A stretch of 64,000 bases of DNA from NCBI GenBank assembly GCA_050018415.1, contig JBEKAB010000018.1, positions 1 through 64,000 of the forward strand. Direction: 5' to 3'. The stretch comes from UBA1161 sp002311745. GTDB taxonomy: Bacteria > Planctomycetota > Phycisphaerae > Tepidisphaerales > Tepidisphaeraceae. The position numbers were made by a program, and so were the translations under genes. Shown one piece after another: positions 50,435 to 59,911 of this stretch; within the stretch, counting starts at the first letter, position 1, and every line of letters begins with the position of its first letter. Under the pieces are notes generated by a model that did not search any database, was not told the origin of the DNA, and worked only from the letters and a program-made list of their open reading frames with translations.

Positions 50435-53347
50435 ATGACGGCCCTGGTCTTGGCGCTGGCGTCGCTCGCCGCGTGTCACGCTCAGCCACCTTCCACACCA
50501 AGCGGCGCTCATCCTCTGACGGCAACGCCGGCGATCCAGCCCGTGGACATCAGCAGTCCGGCGGGCCCGGTCGCCGCCGGCAGCGCGGTCGAGCGGGCCG
50601 CGGCCAAGAATGAGTGGACCAGTTTCGTGCTGGAGCTGCGGAACGTTGCGACCGATGCGGCATCGCCTCTGAAGCTGCGCATCGAAGAGCCGCGTTTGAT
50701 CAATGCCGCTGGCGGCAGCGGCGAGCAAATCGCGCTTTCGAACGTTTGCGTCTACCAGGTTCTTCCGATGCCGGTGAACACCAACACGGCCGGTTACGTG
50801 CGGAACACGGGCCTGGCCGCCGGCGCACGGCAATTGCCGCGGGCGCTTCTGCCTCTTGATAGCGACGGGGGAGTGGTCAACATCAGCCAATTGCGCGATC
50901 CGTCCCGGCCATCGGACCCTTCGGCCAGGGCATCGGCGCAAGAGCCGCTGCTGCTGTGGATCGACCTGCACGTTCCGCCGCAGGCGCAAGCGGGGCAGTA
51001 CCTGGGTCATTGCGATTTGGTTGCCACGGGGCAGAAAGCGGCGGTGGCGTCCATGCCGTTTTCTCTGCAGGTTTACGACTTTGCCATTCCCCCCGAGCGG
51101 CACTTGCTGATGGTGGGCCGGATCGATTGGGCGGACCTGGAGCGGGCGTATCCGGATCGCTTCGAGGCGATCACGCCGCGGCTGATGAACCGCACCGATG
51201 CAACCTTCGCCGCGCCCCTGGCCGCGCTGGATCAACTGACCCGCTTGGCCCAGGCTCATCGCGCCAACGCCGTCGTGCCGCGGCTGCAGCCGACGGTCAA
51301 ATGGCCCAGCGGCCAGGTGCCGCAGGTCGATTGGTCCGACTTCGACTCGGTGCTCGCCCCGTGGCTGGGCGGCGATGCCTTCGCCGACAAGACCGCGCTG
51401 GGCTACTGGCCCCTGCCGGAGATCGATTACCTGGACAACTTCGACGCCAAGGCTCGGCAGGCATACTGGTCGGCGGCGGCCAGCCACTTCAACCAGCAGG
51501 ATTGGCTGATGCGCGCGCCGGCGTTCCTCGAGTCGCCCCCTGGCCACGGGCCCGGCGGCGCCGCGGCCGCGCAATGCTGCGCTGACGCCCAGCGGATTCT
51601 CCTGGCGCACCCGCTGGTGCGCGTCATGCTGACGCTGGAAGACGACCAACTGTGCTTTGCCGACGCCGCTCATCCGCAATGGCTCGATGCGAATGCCTCC
51701 GACCGCCTCGTCTGTGCCGCCAGCGGGTTGGTCTTCGCCGCCCCGACGCACCCCTGGCCCAGCCAGCTAAAACCCCCGGGCCACTGGCTGCGCCCCGGCG
51801 CGGCGGGATTGGTCCCCTACCTCGGCGCCGGCGCCGCCGAGTGCGACGTGCGCCTGTGGGCGTGGCTGGCGTTCCTCAAGCACGCCAATCTGCTCCTGTG
51901 GGATGATCCGCTTCCTCGCCAAAATGGCCCGGCCGAGCAGGCCGACCCCGGCGAGTTGGTCTGGTTCTATCCCGGCCAGTGGTTCGGCGTCGATCAGCCC
52001 GTCCCCACCGTGCAACTCAAATGGCTGCGCCGCGCTGGGCAGGATTATGAATACCTCTATCTGGCCGCGCAGCGCGGCATGTCCACCAATGCCCTGCTGC
52101 TGGCGCGGCTCATGACCAAGCAGGTGCAACTGCAACCCGGCCAGGCTCCCGATCCGCTGTACGCCCTGCTCAGCGGAACCGTCAACCCCCAAACCTGGGA
52201 CCAGGCCCAATCCCTACTGGCGCGCACCATTCTGCTGCGCGCACCCGGCCAATCCCCGGATGATCCAGCCGAAAAATCCAGGGAAATCGCTCTGAACCTC
52301 GACACCATCCGCTGGCAACGGCCGCAGGAGCGGCCGTTTCTTCTGCCACGATCGGCCCAGTGGCTGTGGGAATCGGCCTCGGCCTCGCCGTCCCATCATG
52401 AGGCGTTTTTGCGCCTTGGCGTGGACATCTACAACGCCGGCGACAACCGCCCCACACGAAACCTGCTGGGCTGGAGCAGCGCCGGTCCCGGTTGGGAATT
52501 TTCTCCGCAGCCGATGGTCATCGGATCCCTGCAGACGTACGCGGTGCAACGCTTTTCGCTGGAAGCGCGCGTGGATCCGGACAAGATCGTCAGCGGCTGG
52601 CGGCGCCCGCTCGAGTTCACTTTCGTCGACGGCTACACGCGCAGCCAGTATCGCGGCCAAGCCGTTTTGCCCGTCGCCGCCAGTGACCGCCGCGAGGGGC
52701 ATCTTGTCATCGACGGCAAACTCGACGACTGGGATCAGACCGATCAACTTCATGCCGGCCGATTAACCAAAATGCTGGATCGACCGACGGTGCAGCGTTG
52801 GCGGATCGAGCCGGCATCCGCCGACAGCCAAATCTACAGCGGCTGGGGCGAGCAGAATTTTTACGTTGCGTTCCGCGTGCGCGGCGCCGGAGGCCAGGCG
52901 CCGCGTCGCAATTTCATCGACACGCAATTCCGCCGCGCCTGGGGCGAGGACCTCTGCCAGGTTTTAATCCAGCCGATCTTCGCCAACAACACGACCGGCC
53001 CGGTCACGTACCTGGCGTGCAAACCCAACGGCGTATGTATCGCGCAGCGCCGATTGCAGGATCAACCCCAAGATGCTTGGCAGGACATCGACGGCCCTGC
53101 GCCGCGCTACGCCGCGGATTTGGCCAATGACGCCTGGACCGGCGAGTTGGCGATCCCGTGGAAGCTGCTGAAAACGAACCCCGAGGTGCCCAAGTTGCTG
53201 CGATTCAACTTTGTTCAGCACCGCGCGGCCGACGGTGAATCGGCCAGTTGGGCGGGGCCAATCGACTTCGACAAAGATGATTCTTTGATGGGGTTATTGT
53301 TTTTGCGTCAAGCCAACACCCCGGGCGTTGAGCAGACAGCCCCCTAA
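50435..53347 (+). CDS. DUF4091-type glycoside-hydrolase-like lipoprotein with CBM9-like end
   Basis: The protein has 970 residues from ATG 50435, whose product begins with a short lipoprotein signal (A-S-L-A-A-C). The open frame reaches 50159, but that stretch is not signal-like. The middle carries the DUF4091-type block L-V-W-F-Y-P-G-Q-W-F-G-V and V-P-T-V-Q-L-K-W-L-R-R-A-G-Q-D-Y-E-Y-L. The last 220 residues resemble a family-9 carbohydrate-binding/sugar-sensor module (I-D-G-K-L-D-D-W-D, then N-F-Y-V-A-F-R-V). The family occurs in planctomycetes near polysaccharide degradation genes; the catalytic residues and substrate are not identifiable by eye. It is probably outer-membrane or periplasm anchored. 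Confidence 0.75.
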   Translation: MTALVLALASLAACHAQPPSTPSGAHPLTATPAIQPVDISSPAGPVAAGSAVERAAAKNEWTSFVLELRNVATDAASPLKLRIEEPRLINAAGGSGEQIALSNVCVYQVLPMPVNTNTAGYVRNTGLAAGARQLPRALLPLDSDGGVVNISQLRDPSRPSDPSARASAQEPLLLWIDLHVPPQAQAGQYLGHCDLVATGQKAAVASMPFSLQVYDFAIPPERHLLMVGRIDWADLERAYPDRFEAITPRLMNRTDATFAAPLAALDQLTRLAQAHRANAVVPRLQPTVKWPSGQVPQVDWSDFDSVLAPWLGGDAFADKTALGYWPLPEIDYLDNFDAKARQAYWSAAASHFNQQDWLMRAPAFLESPPGHGPGGAAAAQCCADAQRILLAHPLVRVMLTLEDDQLCFADAAHPQWLDANASDRLVCAASGLVFAAPTHPWPSQLKPPGHWLRPGAAGLVPYLGAGAAECDVRLWAWLAFLKHANLLLWDDPLPRQNGPAEQADPGELVWFYPGQWFGVDQPVPTVQLKWLRRAGQDYEYLYLAAQRGMSTNALLLARLMTKQVQLQPGQAPDPLYALLSGTVNPQTWDQAQSLLARTILLRAPGQSPDDPAEKSREIALNLDTIRWQRPQERPFLLPRSAQWLWESASASPSHHEAFLRLGVDIYNAGDNRPTRNLLGWSSAGPGWEFSPQPMVIGSLQTYAVQRFSLEARVDPDKIVSGWRRPLEFTFVDGYTRSQYRGQAVLPVAASDRREGHLVIDGKLDDWDQTDQLHAGRLTKMLDRPTVQRWRIEPASADSQIYSGWGEQNFYVAFRVRGAGGQAPRRNFIDTQFRRAWGEDLCQVLIQPIFANNTTGPVTYLACKPNGVCIAQRRLQDQPQDAWQDIDGPAPRYAADLANDAWTGELAIPWKLLKTNPEVPKLLRFNFVQHRAADGESASWAGPIDFDKDDSLMGLLFLRQANTPGVEQTAP

Positions 53348-53572
53348 AAAAAAAGCTGACATGGCCGTTTTATCCGTTGCGGGTATACCAGGTTTCCCAA
53401 TTTAACCCATCACCGATCCGGCTGGTGTGCAGTTTCCGTGGCTTTTCTTTACTGCGGCGCGATCCTGGTGTAACTTGGCTATGATCATCGGAGAAGGGAC
53501 ATCGTCTCTACAGGGTGTGCCGGTGATCGACAGCGCGGGCTATCTCGGCCCGCTTTGCCGGGAGAAACAAGA

Positions 53573-54442
53573 ATGCTGCGTAAACTCGTAAGCCGCGGTC
53601 TGGGTGCATTGTGTGCCGCTGCTGCCGCGGGGATTTTCGCCGTTGCCGCTCACGCGACGCCGGTCGTGCTGACAGACGGTACAAGCGATAATTCCTCCGC
53701 CACCATCGATCCTCTTGCCCAAAGCGGACAATCCACTTGGGTCGTCAGCGGCGTGAACCATCTCGCTCAGCAATGGTTCTGGTACAGCGTGGGTACTTCC
53801 GCGCCACAATCGATCAGCACGCTGAGCAATACCCATCTGTTCACAGACCCCGTGAACGGCATCCTGAACGCCACCTACACGGGCGACGGCTTTACGCTCA
53901 ATTTGGGCGTCACCTTCCAGGGGTCGGGCATCGTGGAACAAATCAACGTAACGCCATCGGCAACCCTCACCGGCGACGTTGCCAGCGCTGCCGGCCTTAA
54001 TTTCCACCTGTACCAATACTCCGACTTCAACCTCAACGGCACCGCCGCCGGCGACACGCTGAATCTCAGCGGAACTCCGACGATCAATACCGCCGATCAG
54101 ACCAAGGGCGGCACGAAGGCCAACTACGGGGCCGTGAGCAACGCCACAACGAGCGAATATCAGACCGGCACCGGCTCGACGATCAAGGGGCTGCTCAACA
54201 ACGGCGTGAATCCCGTCACCCTCAGCGATAACTCCACCGGTCCGGTTCTTGGGGATGACAACTTTGCTTTCGAATGGGACCAGTCCATTGGACCCAGCGG
54301 AAACCTGCAAGTGAGCATCACCCAGAGCATCCAAGGCGGGAATATTGTGCCGCTACCCAACGCGGCCTACGGAACTCTGGCATTGATGGCTCTGTTGGGC
54401 GGCGTCGGACTTGTGCGAAAGGTCGCCAAGAGAATCGCCTGA
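53573..54442 (+). CDS. VPLPA-CTERM-like exported protein
   Basis: The exported protein has 289 residues from ATG 53573, preceded by GGGAG. The frame opens 18 nt earlier, without benefit. A signal peptide ends near A-H-A (residue 28). The body is Thr/Ser/Asn-rich with no known domain. The C-terminus is V-P-L-P-N-A-A, a hydrophobic helix and V-R-K-V-A-K-R, matching the VPLPA variant of exosortase sorting signals rather than the PEP form. It has a strong terminator right after it. A secreted or surface role is likely. Confidence 0.8.
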   Translation: MLRKLVSRGLGALCAAAAAGIFAVAAHATPVVLTDGTSDNSSATIDPLAQSGQSTWVVSGVNHLAQQWFWYSVGTSAPQSISTLSNTHLFTDPVNGILNATYTGDGFTLNLGVTFQGSGIVEQINVTPSATLTGDVASAAGLNFHLYQYSDFNLNGTAAGDTLNLSGTPTINTADQTKGGTKANYGAVSNATTSEYQTGTGSTIKGLLNNGVNPVTLSDNSTGPVLGDDNFAFEWDQSIGPSGNLQVSITQSIQGGNIVPLPNAAYGTLALMALLGGVGLVRKVAKRIA

Positions 54443-54477
54443 CAAGGCCCTAGATACCGAATCACATCGCACCCCTG

Positions 54478-54514
54478 CCAGCCGCAGCATCCGACGCTGC
54501 GGCTGGGGTTTTTG
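54478..54514 (+). terminator. Rho-independent terminator
   Basis: CCAGCCGCAGC / GCTGCGGCTGG gives an 11-bp stem (54478-54488 with 54496-54506), 7-nt loop, then GGTTTTT. It follows the VPLPA gene by 36 bp. Confidence 0.9.
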
Positions 54515-54919
54515 TCCCCCCACCCTGTGATCGCCACCGCCACCAGCCCACCAAAAGATAGAAATTCCAAAATTTTGCGACGCAATATGCTCCCGAGGTG
54601 TCGCGTTTAAGGAAAGCCGTCCGAGGACTATGGCCCGCGAAGTTATGCGAAAAATCAATCTTTATCGCTGACACTGTTAAAGAAACCGCATTTCTGGACA
54701 GAAATCGCCAATTTATCGAATGTTGAATTGACCACTTTTTTCTTGCTTTTAACCGAAAGCGCGGTTATAGGACTGCGCAACGAGGTGCTGGGTGTACGGC
54801 GTTAATTTGCACCTCGGCTTTTCTGTGTTTCTGCGGTTCTTGCGGTTTACTGAGCAGTTGGGTGTTTATCTGGATGACCGGAAGGGTTCAGCGAAGACCT
54901 AGAAAAAGGTAGGTGGAGC
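54515..54919 (+). promoter_or_regulatory. Long leader before the subtilisin-like gene
   Basis: TTGCTT-17-TATAGG near 54744-54772 is a candidate promoter. An 8-bp inverted repeat, CGAGGTGC / GCACCTCG (54781-54788 and 54809-54816), followed by GGCTTTTC could be an attenuator-like hairpin. Bases further down (TTCTGCGGTTCTTGCGG) resemble one arm of the CTCTGCG palindromes. No gene is seen. Confidence 0.4.
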
Positions 54920-57022
54920 ATGATGCAACGACGATCATGGTGCGGCGCAGCCGCCCTGGTGGGAGCGATTCTTATCATTTCGGCGGCGGCTGCTCGGGGT
55001 GATCAGCCTCAGAACACCGCGGTCCAAGCCGACTCCGCCACGTTGACGGCCGGTGGGTTCGGCACCTTCGGCGTTTTCGGCCCACTCAACGGAGAATTGG
55101 TCACCGTCGGGGACATCGAGGCCGGAGGCGGGCTGGCGAATCTGTCCAGCGCAAATGTGAACACCTCGCCGGGTTCGACGCTGCCCAACGGCAACCCCGA
55201 TCTTCCTTCCTCCCACGTTCAGGATTTTCAATTTGTGGGCAACATCCTGCCGGCCGGTGGCGTGAATTCGGCCGGCGGGCCGGGAGGCAATCCCTATCCT
55301 GCTGGCTTAGTCGTCGACAATCATGCCAGTGAGGTCACTGGCGTGGTCGTGGGCCAAGGCACCAACGCGGCGGTCGACACGGGTATCGCCCCCGGCGCCG
55401 TGGTCCAGGAGGCCGGAATCACCGGCGCCGCGAACGCACCCAATGGTTATGCCGACCTGATTCAGCGCTCCATTCAGAATGGGGCGTCCATCGTCAACCT
55501 GAGCCTGGGAGCCAACGTCACCCCAAATAACAATGGCCAGAGCATTCGTTCGCAGTTCCTGGACTGGGCTGCGGGGCGGTACAACGTCCTGTTCACCGTC
55601 GCCGGCAACGAGGCTGCCGCCGAGGTGGACACTCCGGCCGACGCGTATAACGGCATCACCGTCGGCGCGACGGGCTCGCGCACGTCTTACGACCAGGCGG
55701 CGGCCAACCTCAACGTCTCCACCAACGGGTTCGTCAACGCCAACCGCACCTCCGACGGGCGGATCGGTGTCACTCTTGTCGCTCCCGGCGGCGACGCCGG
55801 GCCAGGGGCCGGCAACGTCGGCACCTTCAACGCCCTGCCGGCGTTTGACAACCAGTTCCAAACCACGGCGGGCGGACAATTTCAGTATTCATCCACCAAT
55901 GGGGGCGGCGTTAAGTTTTACGACCAGGATTCGTTTAACGGCGGCGCAAGCTCGGCCGCGAACGGCAGTGCCGGCGACAACACGGCGCCGTTTATCGCGG
56001 GTACGCCCCCGTCGAATCCCGGCGCCAACCTGGGGGCGGGGGATTTTGTGCAGAGTTCAACGCTGGCGGGGACGAGTTTTGCCGCACCCCTGGTGGCCGG
56101 CGCCGGCGCGGTGGTCTCACAGTACGGGCTGCTGGCCACGGCCACCAACGCCAACTCCAACATCGGCAACTTCGCCTTCTCCCGAAACGCCACCGATCCC
56201 TTGGATCACCGTGTCCTTAAGGCGATCCTTATGAACGGCGCGTCGAAATACAACGTCGACGGCACTCTTCTGACTCGCTCCACGGGCACGGCTTGGACTC
56301 GATCCGGCGTGCTCCAAGGCGCCAAGGCACTTCCGGCGCCGCTGCTGGCCTTGGCGGTTGGGCCTACGTCCGCCCAGGCGCAGTCCGGGCTTGATCCGCA
56401 GCTTGGCACCGGCCAGCTCAATCTTCTGCACAGTCTGACCAATTACGCCGCCGGCGAACAAGGCCCCGGCGCACCCGGCGCGGCCAATGTCCTGCCCATC
56501 GGCTGGGACTATGAAACCGTCGCCGCCAATGCCGCGGCCAACACGATGTACACCTACAACTTTAGCTACGGCGGCTCTCCCACCGCCGCCTTCTCGGCCT
56601 CGCTCGCCTGGGACGCTCCCGTGACGATCAATAATCCCGGAGCCGGCAACTCGTTCCAGGTCAGCGGCACCGCCGCCACGACTTCCACCTTTAATGCCAC
56701 GGCAGCGCCGGCGGACTTGGACCTTTATTTCTTCCAGGTCAATCCCAACGGCACGTTGCTGGAGTTGGGCTTTTCCAACAGCAACCTGGACAACATGGAG
56801 CACATTTATGACCTGCCGACCGACGGGTTGGGCAATCTCGTCGGGCTGGCGGCGGGCAATTATCAATTGGACGTCGTTGCCCCCGGCGGCATCGGCGCCG
56901 CGGCGGTTCCGTACGGCCTGGCCTGGTCGTTCGCATCCGTTCCCGAACCGGGCGCCGCGACGATGCTCGGCATCGGCCTGATCGCCGCGTCACTCCGCCG
57001 CCGTCGCCGTCGTGCCGCCTAA
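54920..57022 (+). CDS. Subtilisin-like (S8) protease with PEP-CTERM signal
   Basis: This 700-residue exported protein has a signal peptide ending near A-A-A-R-G (residue 26). The S8 boxes are D-I-E-A-G-G (about 52), D-N-H-A-S-E-V-T-G (His near 134) and L-A-G-T-S-F-A-A-P (Ser near 386). The Asp box is less standard than the other two. A beta-sandwich region follows (about 520-670), then a PEP-CTERM V-P-E-P, hydrophobic helix and R-R-R-R-R-R. GGTGGAG precedes the ATG. It could mature or degrade surface proteins, including other exosortase substrates; this is inference. A second ATG follows directly (M-M-Q). Confidence 0.87.
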   Translation: MMQRRSWCGAAALVGAILIISAAAARGDQPQNTAVQADSATLTAGGFGTFGVFGPLNGELVTVGDIEAGGGLANLSSANVNTSPGSTLPNGNPDLPSSHVQDFQFVGNILPAGGVNSAGGPGGNPYPAGLVVDNHASEVTGVVVGQGTNAAVDTGIAPGAVVQEAGITGAANAPNGYADLIQRSIQNGASIVNLSLGANVTPNNNGQSIRSQFLDWAAGRYNVLFTVAGNEAAAEVDTPADAYNGITVGATGSRTSYDQAAANLNVSTNGFVNANRTSDGRIGVTLVAPGGDAGPGAGNVGTFNALPAFDNQFQTTAGGQFQYSSTNGGGVKFYDQDSFNGGASSAANGSAGDNTAPFIAGTPPSNPGANLGAGDFVQSSTLAGTSFAAPLVAGAGAVVSQYGLLATATNANSNIGNFAFSRNATDPLDHRVLKAILMNGASKYNVDGTLLTRSTGTAWTRSGVLQGAKALPAPLLALAVGPTSAQAQSGLDPQLGTGQLNLLHSLTNYAAGEQGPGAPGAANVLPIGWDYETVAANAAANTMYTYNFSYGGSPTAAFSASLAWDAPVTINNPGAGNSFQVSGTAATTSTFNATAAPADLDLYFFQVNPNGTLLELGFSNSNLDNMEHIYDLPTDGLGNLVGLAAGNYQLDVVAPGGIGAAAVPYGLAWSFASVPEPGAATMLGIGLIAASLRRRRRRAA

Positions 57023-57058
57023 AACGGGGCCAAACGCCGGTCATTTCCGAAGCGCAAC

Positions 57059-57087
57059 GCCCGCGCCACTTGGCGCGGGCTTTTTTT
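57059..57087 (+). terminator. Rho-independent terminator
   Basis: GCCCGCGCCA / TGGCGCGGGC stem of 10 bp (57059-57068 with 57071-57080), 2-nt gap in the loop, then seven T. It ends the S8 protease transcript. Confidence 0.92.
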
Positions 57088-57143
57088 GCCGCACGCATCG
57101 GCAGAATCGCCGCGGGGGGCGTGCCACTTGCTGCCGCTTCCAG

Positions 57144-57149
57144 TAAACT
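57144..57149 (+). promoter_or_regulatory. -10-like element before the oxidoreductase
   Basis: TAAACT ends 7 nt before GTG 57157, with a weak -35. The region sits after the terminator, so a separate promoter is expected. Confidence 0.35.
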
Positions 57150-57156
57150 AACCTGC

Positions 57157-58188
57157 GTGTCAACGCCTGCCTCTGCTTCCGGCAATCGCCCGCTGCGCTT
57201 GGGCGTAATCGGCTGTGGACGAATGGGTCGGCTTCACGCGCGGGTCTGTGGCCAGACCCCCGGCGTGCAGGTCGTCGGCCTCTACGATATCGCCCCCGAC
57301 GCGGCGGCCGCCGTCGCCGAGGAGTTCGCACTCCCGGTCAAATCCACCCTGGAAGAACTGCTGGCCGGCGCCGATGCGGTGGTCATCGCCGTGCCGACGC
57401 AGCATCATCTACCCATCGCCGAGCAGTGCCTGGGCCGCCGCATCGCCTGCCTGATCGAAAAACCGCTGGCCAAGGACATCGCCGGGGCCAAGAGCATCGT
57501 GGAACTGGCCCGGAAAAACCACGCCACCGTCCAAGTGGGCCACATCGAACGGTTCAATCCCGCCATCCGCGCCATGTCGCGGCTGCAAATCCGTCCGCGA
57601 TTCCTGGAGGTGACGCGCATCAGTCCCATGACCTTCCGCAGCATCGACGTGGGGGTCGTGCTGGACATGATGATCCACGACATCGACATCGTGCTGAACC
57701 TGGCCGAATCGACGGTGAGCAAGATCGACGCCATCGGCGTGAGCGTCATCGGCGAGGTGGAGGACATCTGCAACGCCCGGCTGACCTTCGCCAACGGCTG
57801 TGTCGCCAACCTCACCGCCAGCCGCCTGGCCATGCGCACCGACCGGCGCATGCGCGTCTTCTGCACGGACGCGTACGTCTCGATCGATTATCAAAAGCGG
57901 CACGGCACGGTGATCCGCCGCGGAGGCAACATCGAGGCCATCCGCCGGGCCGTGGCCCAAATCCGCGCCGGCGAAGTCGAAGACCTCTCGCAGCTCAACT
58001 ACAAGGACCTGGTTCACATCGAGGAGTTGCAGATCGACGACGTCGAGCCGCTGCGGGCGCAGCTGGACGCGTTCGTCGACGCCGTGAAGAACGGCTCGCG
58101 CCCGGTGGTCTCGGCCGAGGACGGCCTGCACGCCGTCGAAGTCGCACAGCGCATCGTCAAGACCATCGGCCCGGCCACGCTCGGCTAG
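57157..58188 (+). CDS. Gfo/Idh/MocA-family oxidoreductase
   Basis: The cytoplasmic NAD(P)-dependent dehydrogenase has 343 residues. The Rossmann start G-V-I-G-C-G-R-M-G-R (about 15) is followed by E-K-P-L-A (E-K-P box with the catalytic-type Lys near 108) and M-I-H-D-I-D (H-D box near 178). Substrates in this family are sugars, inositols or sugar-nucleotides. The E-K-P/M-I-H-D-I-D pair resembles UDP-GlcNAc 3-dehydrogenase-like members, so a role in surface sugar synthesis fits the window. GTG 57157 is chosen; the frame is open to 57070 but runs through the terminator. Confidence 0.85.
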   Translation: MSTPASASGNRPLRLGVIGCGRMGRLHARVCGQTPGVQVVGLYDIAPDAAAAVAEEFALPVKSTLEELLAGADAVVIAVPTQHHLPIAEQCLGRRIACLIEKPLAKDIAGAKSIVELARKNHATVQVGHIERFNPAIRAMSRLQIRPRFLEVTRISPMTFRSIDVGVVLDMMIHDIDIVLNLAESTVSKIDAIGVSVIGEVEDICNARLTFANGCVANLTASRLAMRTDRRMRVFCTDAYVSIDYQKRHGTVIRRGGNIEAIRRAVAQIRAGEVEDLSQLNYKDLVHIEELQIDDVEPLRAQLDAFVDAVKNGSRPVVSAEDGLHAVEVAQRIVKTIGPATLG

Positions 58189-58816
58189 CATTCCCGCGTG
58201 TCACTCGGATACACCAGACCCGCGTCCTTTCGAGCAAGAGCCGGCCCGTCCTCGCTGGGTTGGCATTTCGCCGTGTAGGTCCGACTGACTAGATCCGCGT
58301 CCTTTCGAGCCTGAGCCGGCCCGTCCTCGGGCCGGTCTCTTCCCGCGTACGTTAAGAAACCGCTTCAATCCCCCGTCGATCCACGACTTGGATTGCGAAT
58401 TTGAGTTTTTCTCAAAGAATTCTTAGAGGTCAGAGTTGCGATTCGAACTGTAATTGGGCCGCTCGGCCGCGATTTTTTCGCGCAATGACCCGCTCGCATT
58501 GGGCTTGCGAGCGGCGAATGGACAAAAACTTTCACTCCCGTGAGGACCATAGGGGCTTGTGTTCTGCTTTCCATTTTTGACCGCGCCACGGGGGTATCCG
58601 CTGGGTCCCCGGGCCGCGCAAGCGCGCCCAAATCGACCGAATTTGGCTCAAAGGTTCACGGGTTTTGCTCGAGTTTGAGCGAATTCAGCGGCATTTCTGC
58701 CGCAAAACGAGCGAAATGCACCCGATTGAACGGGCCGCGCAATCGCCGGATAATGATCTGCCAATCTATCGGGGCGATACCGGCGAACCGGATGACCGAA
58801 CGCTCGGAGGTTTCAC
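58189..58816. repeat. Intergenic region with 35-bp direct repeat
   Basis: CCGCGTCCTTTCGAGC-nn-GAGCCGGCCCGTCCTCG occurs at 58220-58254 and 58295-58329 with two mismatches. No coding frame is supported in this 628-bp stretch, which is visibly AT-richer beyond 58370. A GGCCG/GGCCG-CGATTTTTT element lies near 58460-58480. Confidence 0.75.
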
Positions 58817-59824
58817 GTGCGTATGTTGCGAATGATTATTGCCCGCTTCGAGCCTCTTCGGGCAGAGGAATGGACGAATGCCGCCCTCAGATTTGGCTCA
58901 CTTCCAGTAGAAACGTTTGCCTCCGGCTTTGACGGGACGGCATTGCACGTGTTTCTCACATGTCAATGCAAACTGACTTCGCCGCCGATATCGAATGCAA
59001 ACGGGGAACTGATTCCGACTGACGACGTCCGCCGACACCTTGAAGAGCAGTTGGAATTGGCTGTGGATGCTGTTTCAGTGGCGACTCGCACGCGACGTTC
59101 TATCCGCTCTCCCGACCCGTGTCTCGCATTTATCCCGGATGTGGGCGACGAGCGCGCTTGGTTAGATCTACACTCTGGAATCGCGCGGCGACATTCGAGC
59201 AGGTTGGCGGGACGTCCCAAAATCCCGTTCTCAATCATTGAGCAACTATGCGTCGATCGAAGCGATGGTCTGGCTCTGCTGGCGGAAGCTCGAGCTAACC
59301 CCCACGCAAGTGGTCAGTTTCATGAGTTTTTTCGCGTTTTTGAGCGCGCATTTAAGCTGGATTGCGAGAAACTCGCTGGACCGCTCGGAACTTATCTTTC
59401 CGGAACGCAGCAGGGTTATACGCTTCCGGAAATCGAGAACTGGCTACGTATAAGGGGACCCTTGACGCATGCCGACCGTCGAAAGTCATTTCTGTTAGAG
59501 CGAGATGCCTTCCCTGTAATACACCGAATGGAGCAGGCCGCTGTCGATGTAGTTGTCAACAAGAAGGACTGGAGGGATCCCTCTACAACACGTGCACCGC
59601 GATGGCGCGCGGCCTTCGGTAGTTGTGATTCTGGATCAGGCATTTACGTAACCCAAGCCCAGGGAGCACGAATACAATTCGAACCGTTGGATCAATTCGG
59701 CATCTATCCATTCGACCTGAATGCTTGTTTGAAAAAACTTCCGCCGGACTGGTGGTTAAAAAGGACAGCACACGGCATCGACACCGGCACGCGTGATGGG
59801 CCCAATACTGAGGGGCGGGCGTAA
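58817..59824 (+). CDS. Hypothetical protein with HEPN-like R-x4-H motif
   Basis: The predicted product has 335 residues from GTG 58817, which lies 6 nt after GGAGG; ATG 58823 is an alternative. It has no signal peptide or membrane segment. Residues about 165-260 are helical (F-F-R-V-F-E-R-A-F, then Y-T-L-P-E-I-E-N-W-L) and contain R-G-P-L-T-H-A-D-R-R, where the R-x4-H spacing matches HEPN ribonuclease motifs. Such a protein could be a toxin or defence effector, but I cannot assign a family. Base composition is lower in G+C than the flanks, and it sits between repeats, suggesting acquisition by transfer. Confidence 0.65.
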   Translation: MRMLRMIIARFEPLRAEEWTNAALRFGSLPVETFASGFDGTALHVFLTCQCKLTSPPISNANGELIPTDDVRRHLEEQLELAVDAVSVATRTRRSIRSPDPCLAFIPDVGDERAWLDLHSGIARRHSSRLAGRPKIPFSIIEQLCVDRSDGLALLAEARANPHASGQFHEFFRVFERAFKLDCEKLAGPLGTYLSGTQQGYTLPEIENWLRIRGPLTHADRRKSFLLERDAFPVIHRMEQAAVDVVVNKKDWRDPSTTRAPRWRAAFGSCDSGSGIYVTQAQGARIQFEPLDQFGIYPFDLNACLKKLPPDWWLKRTAHGIDTGTRDGPNTEGRA

Positions 59825-59911
59825 TTTGGTACCGCCAAGACACCAAATCTGCGCCACACATCAGGCACAGATTTCCACAAATGGCTTGAGATGGGCTTGC
59901 GGCAATTCGGG

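Noticed and set aside
58189..58816. Direct repeats as a CRISPR or attachment pair
   Set aside because: Only two copies, 75 bp apart, with two mismatches, no cas genes and no integrase.
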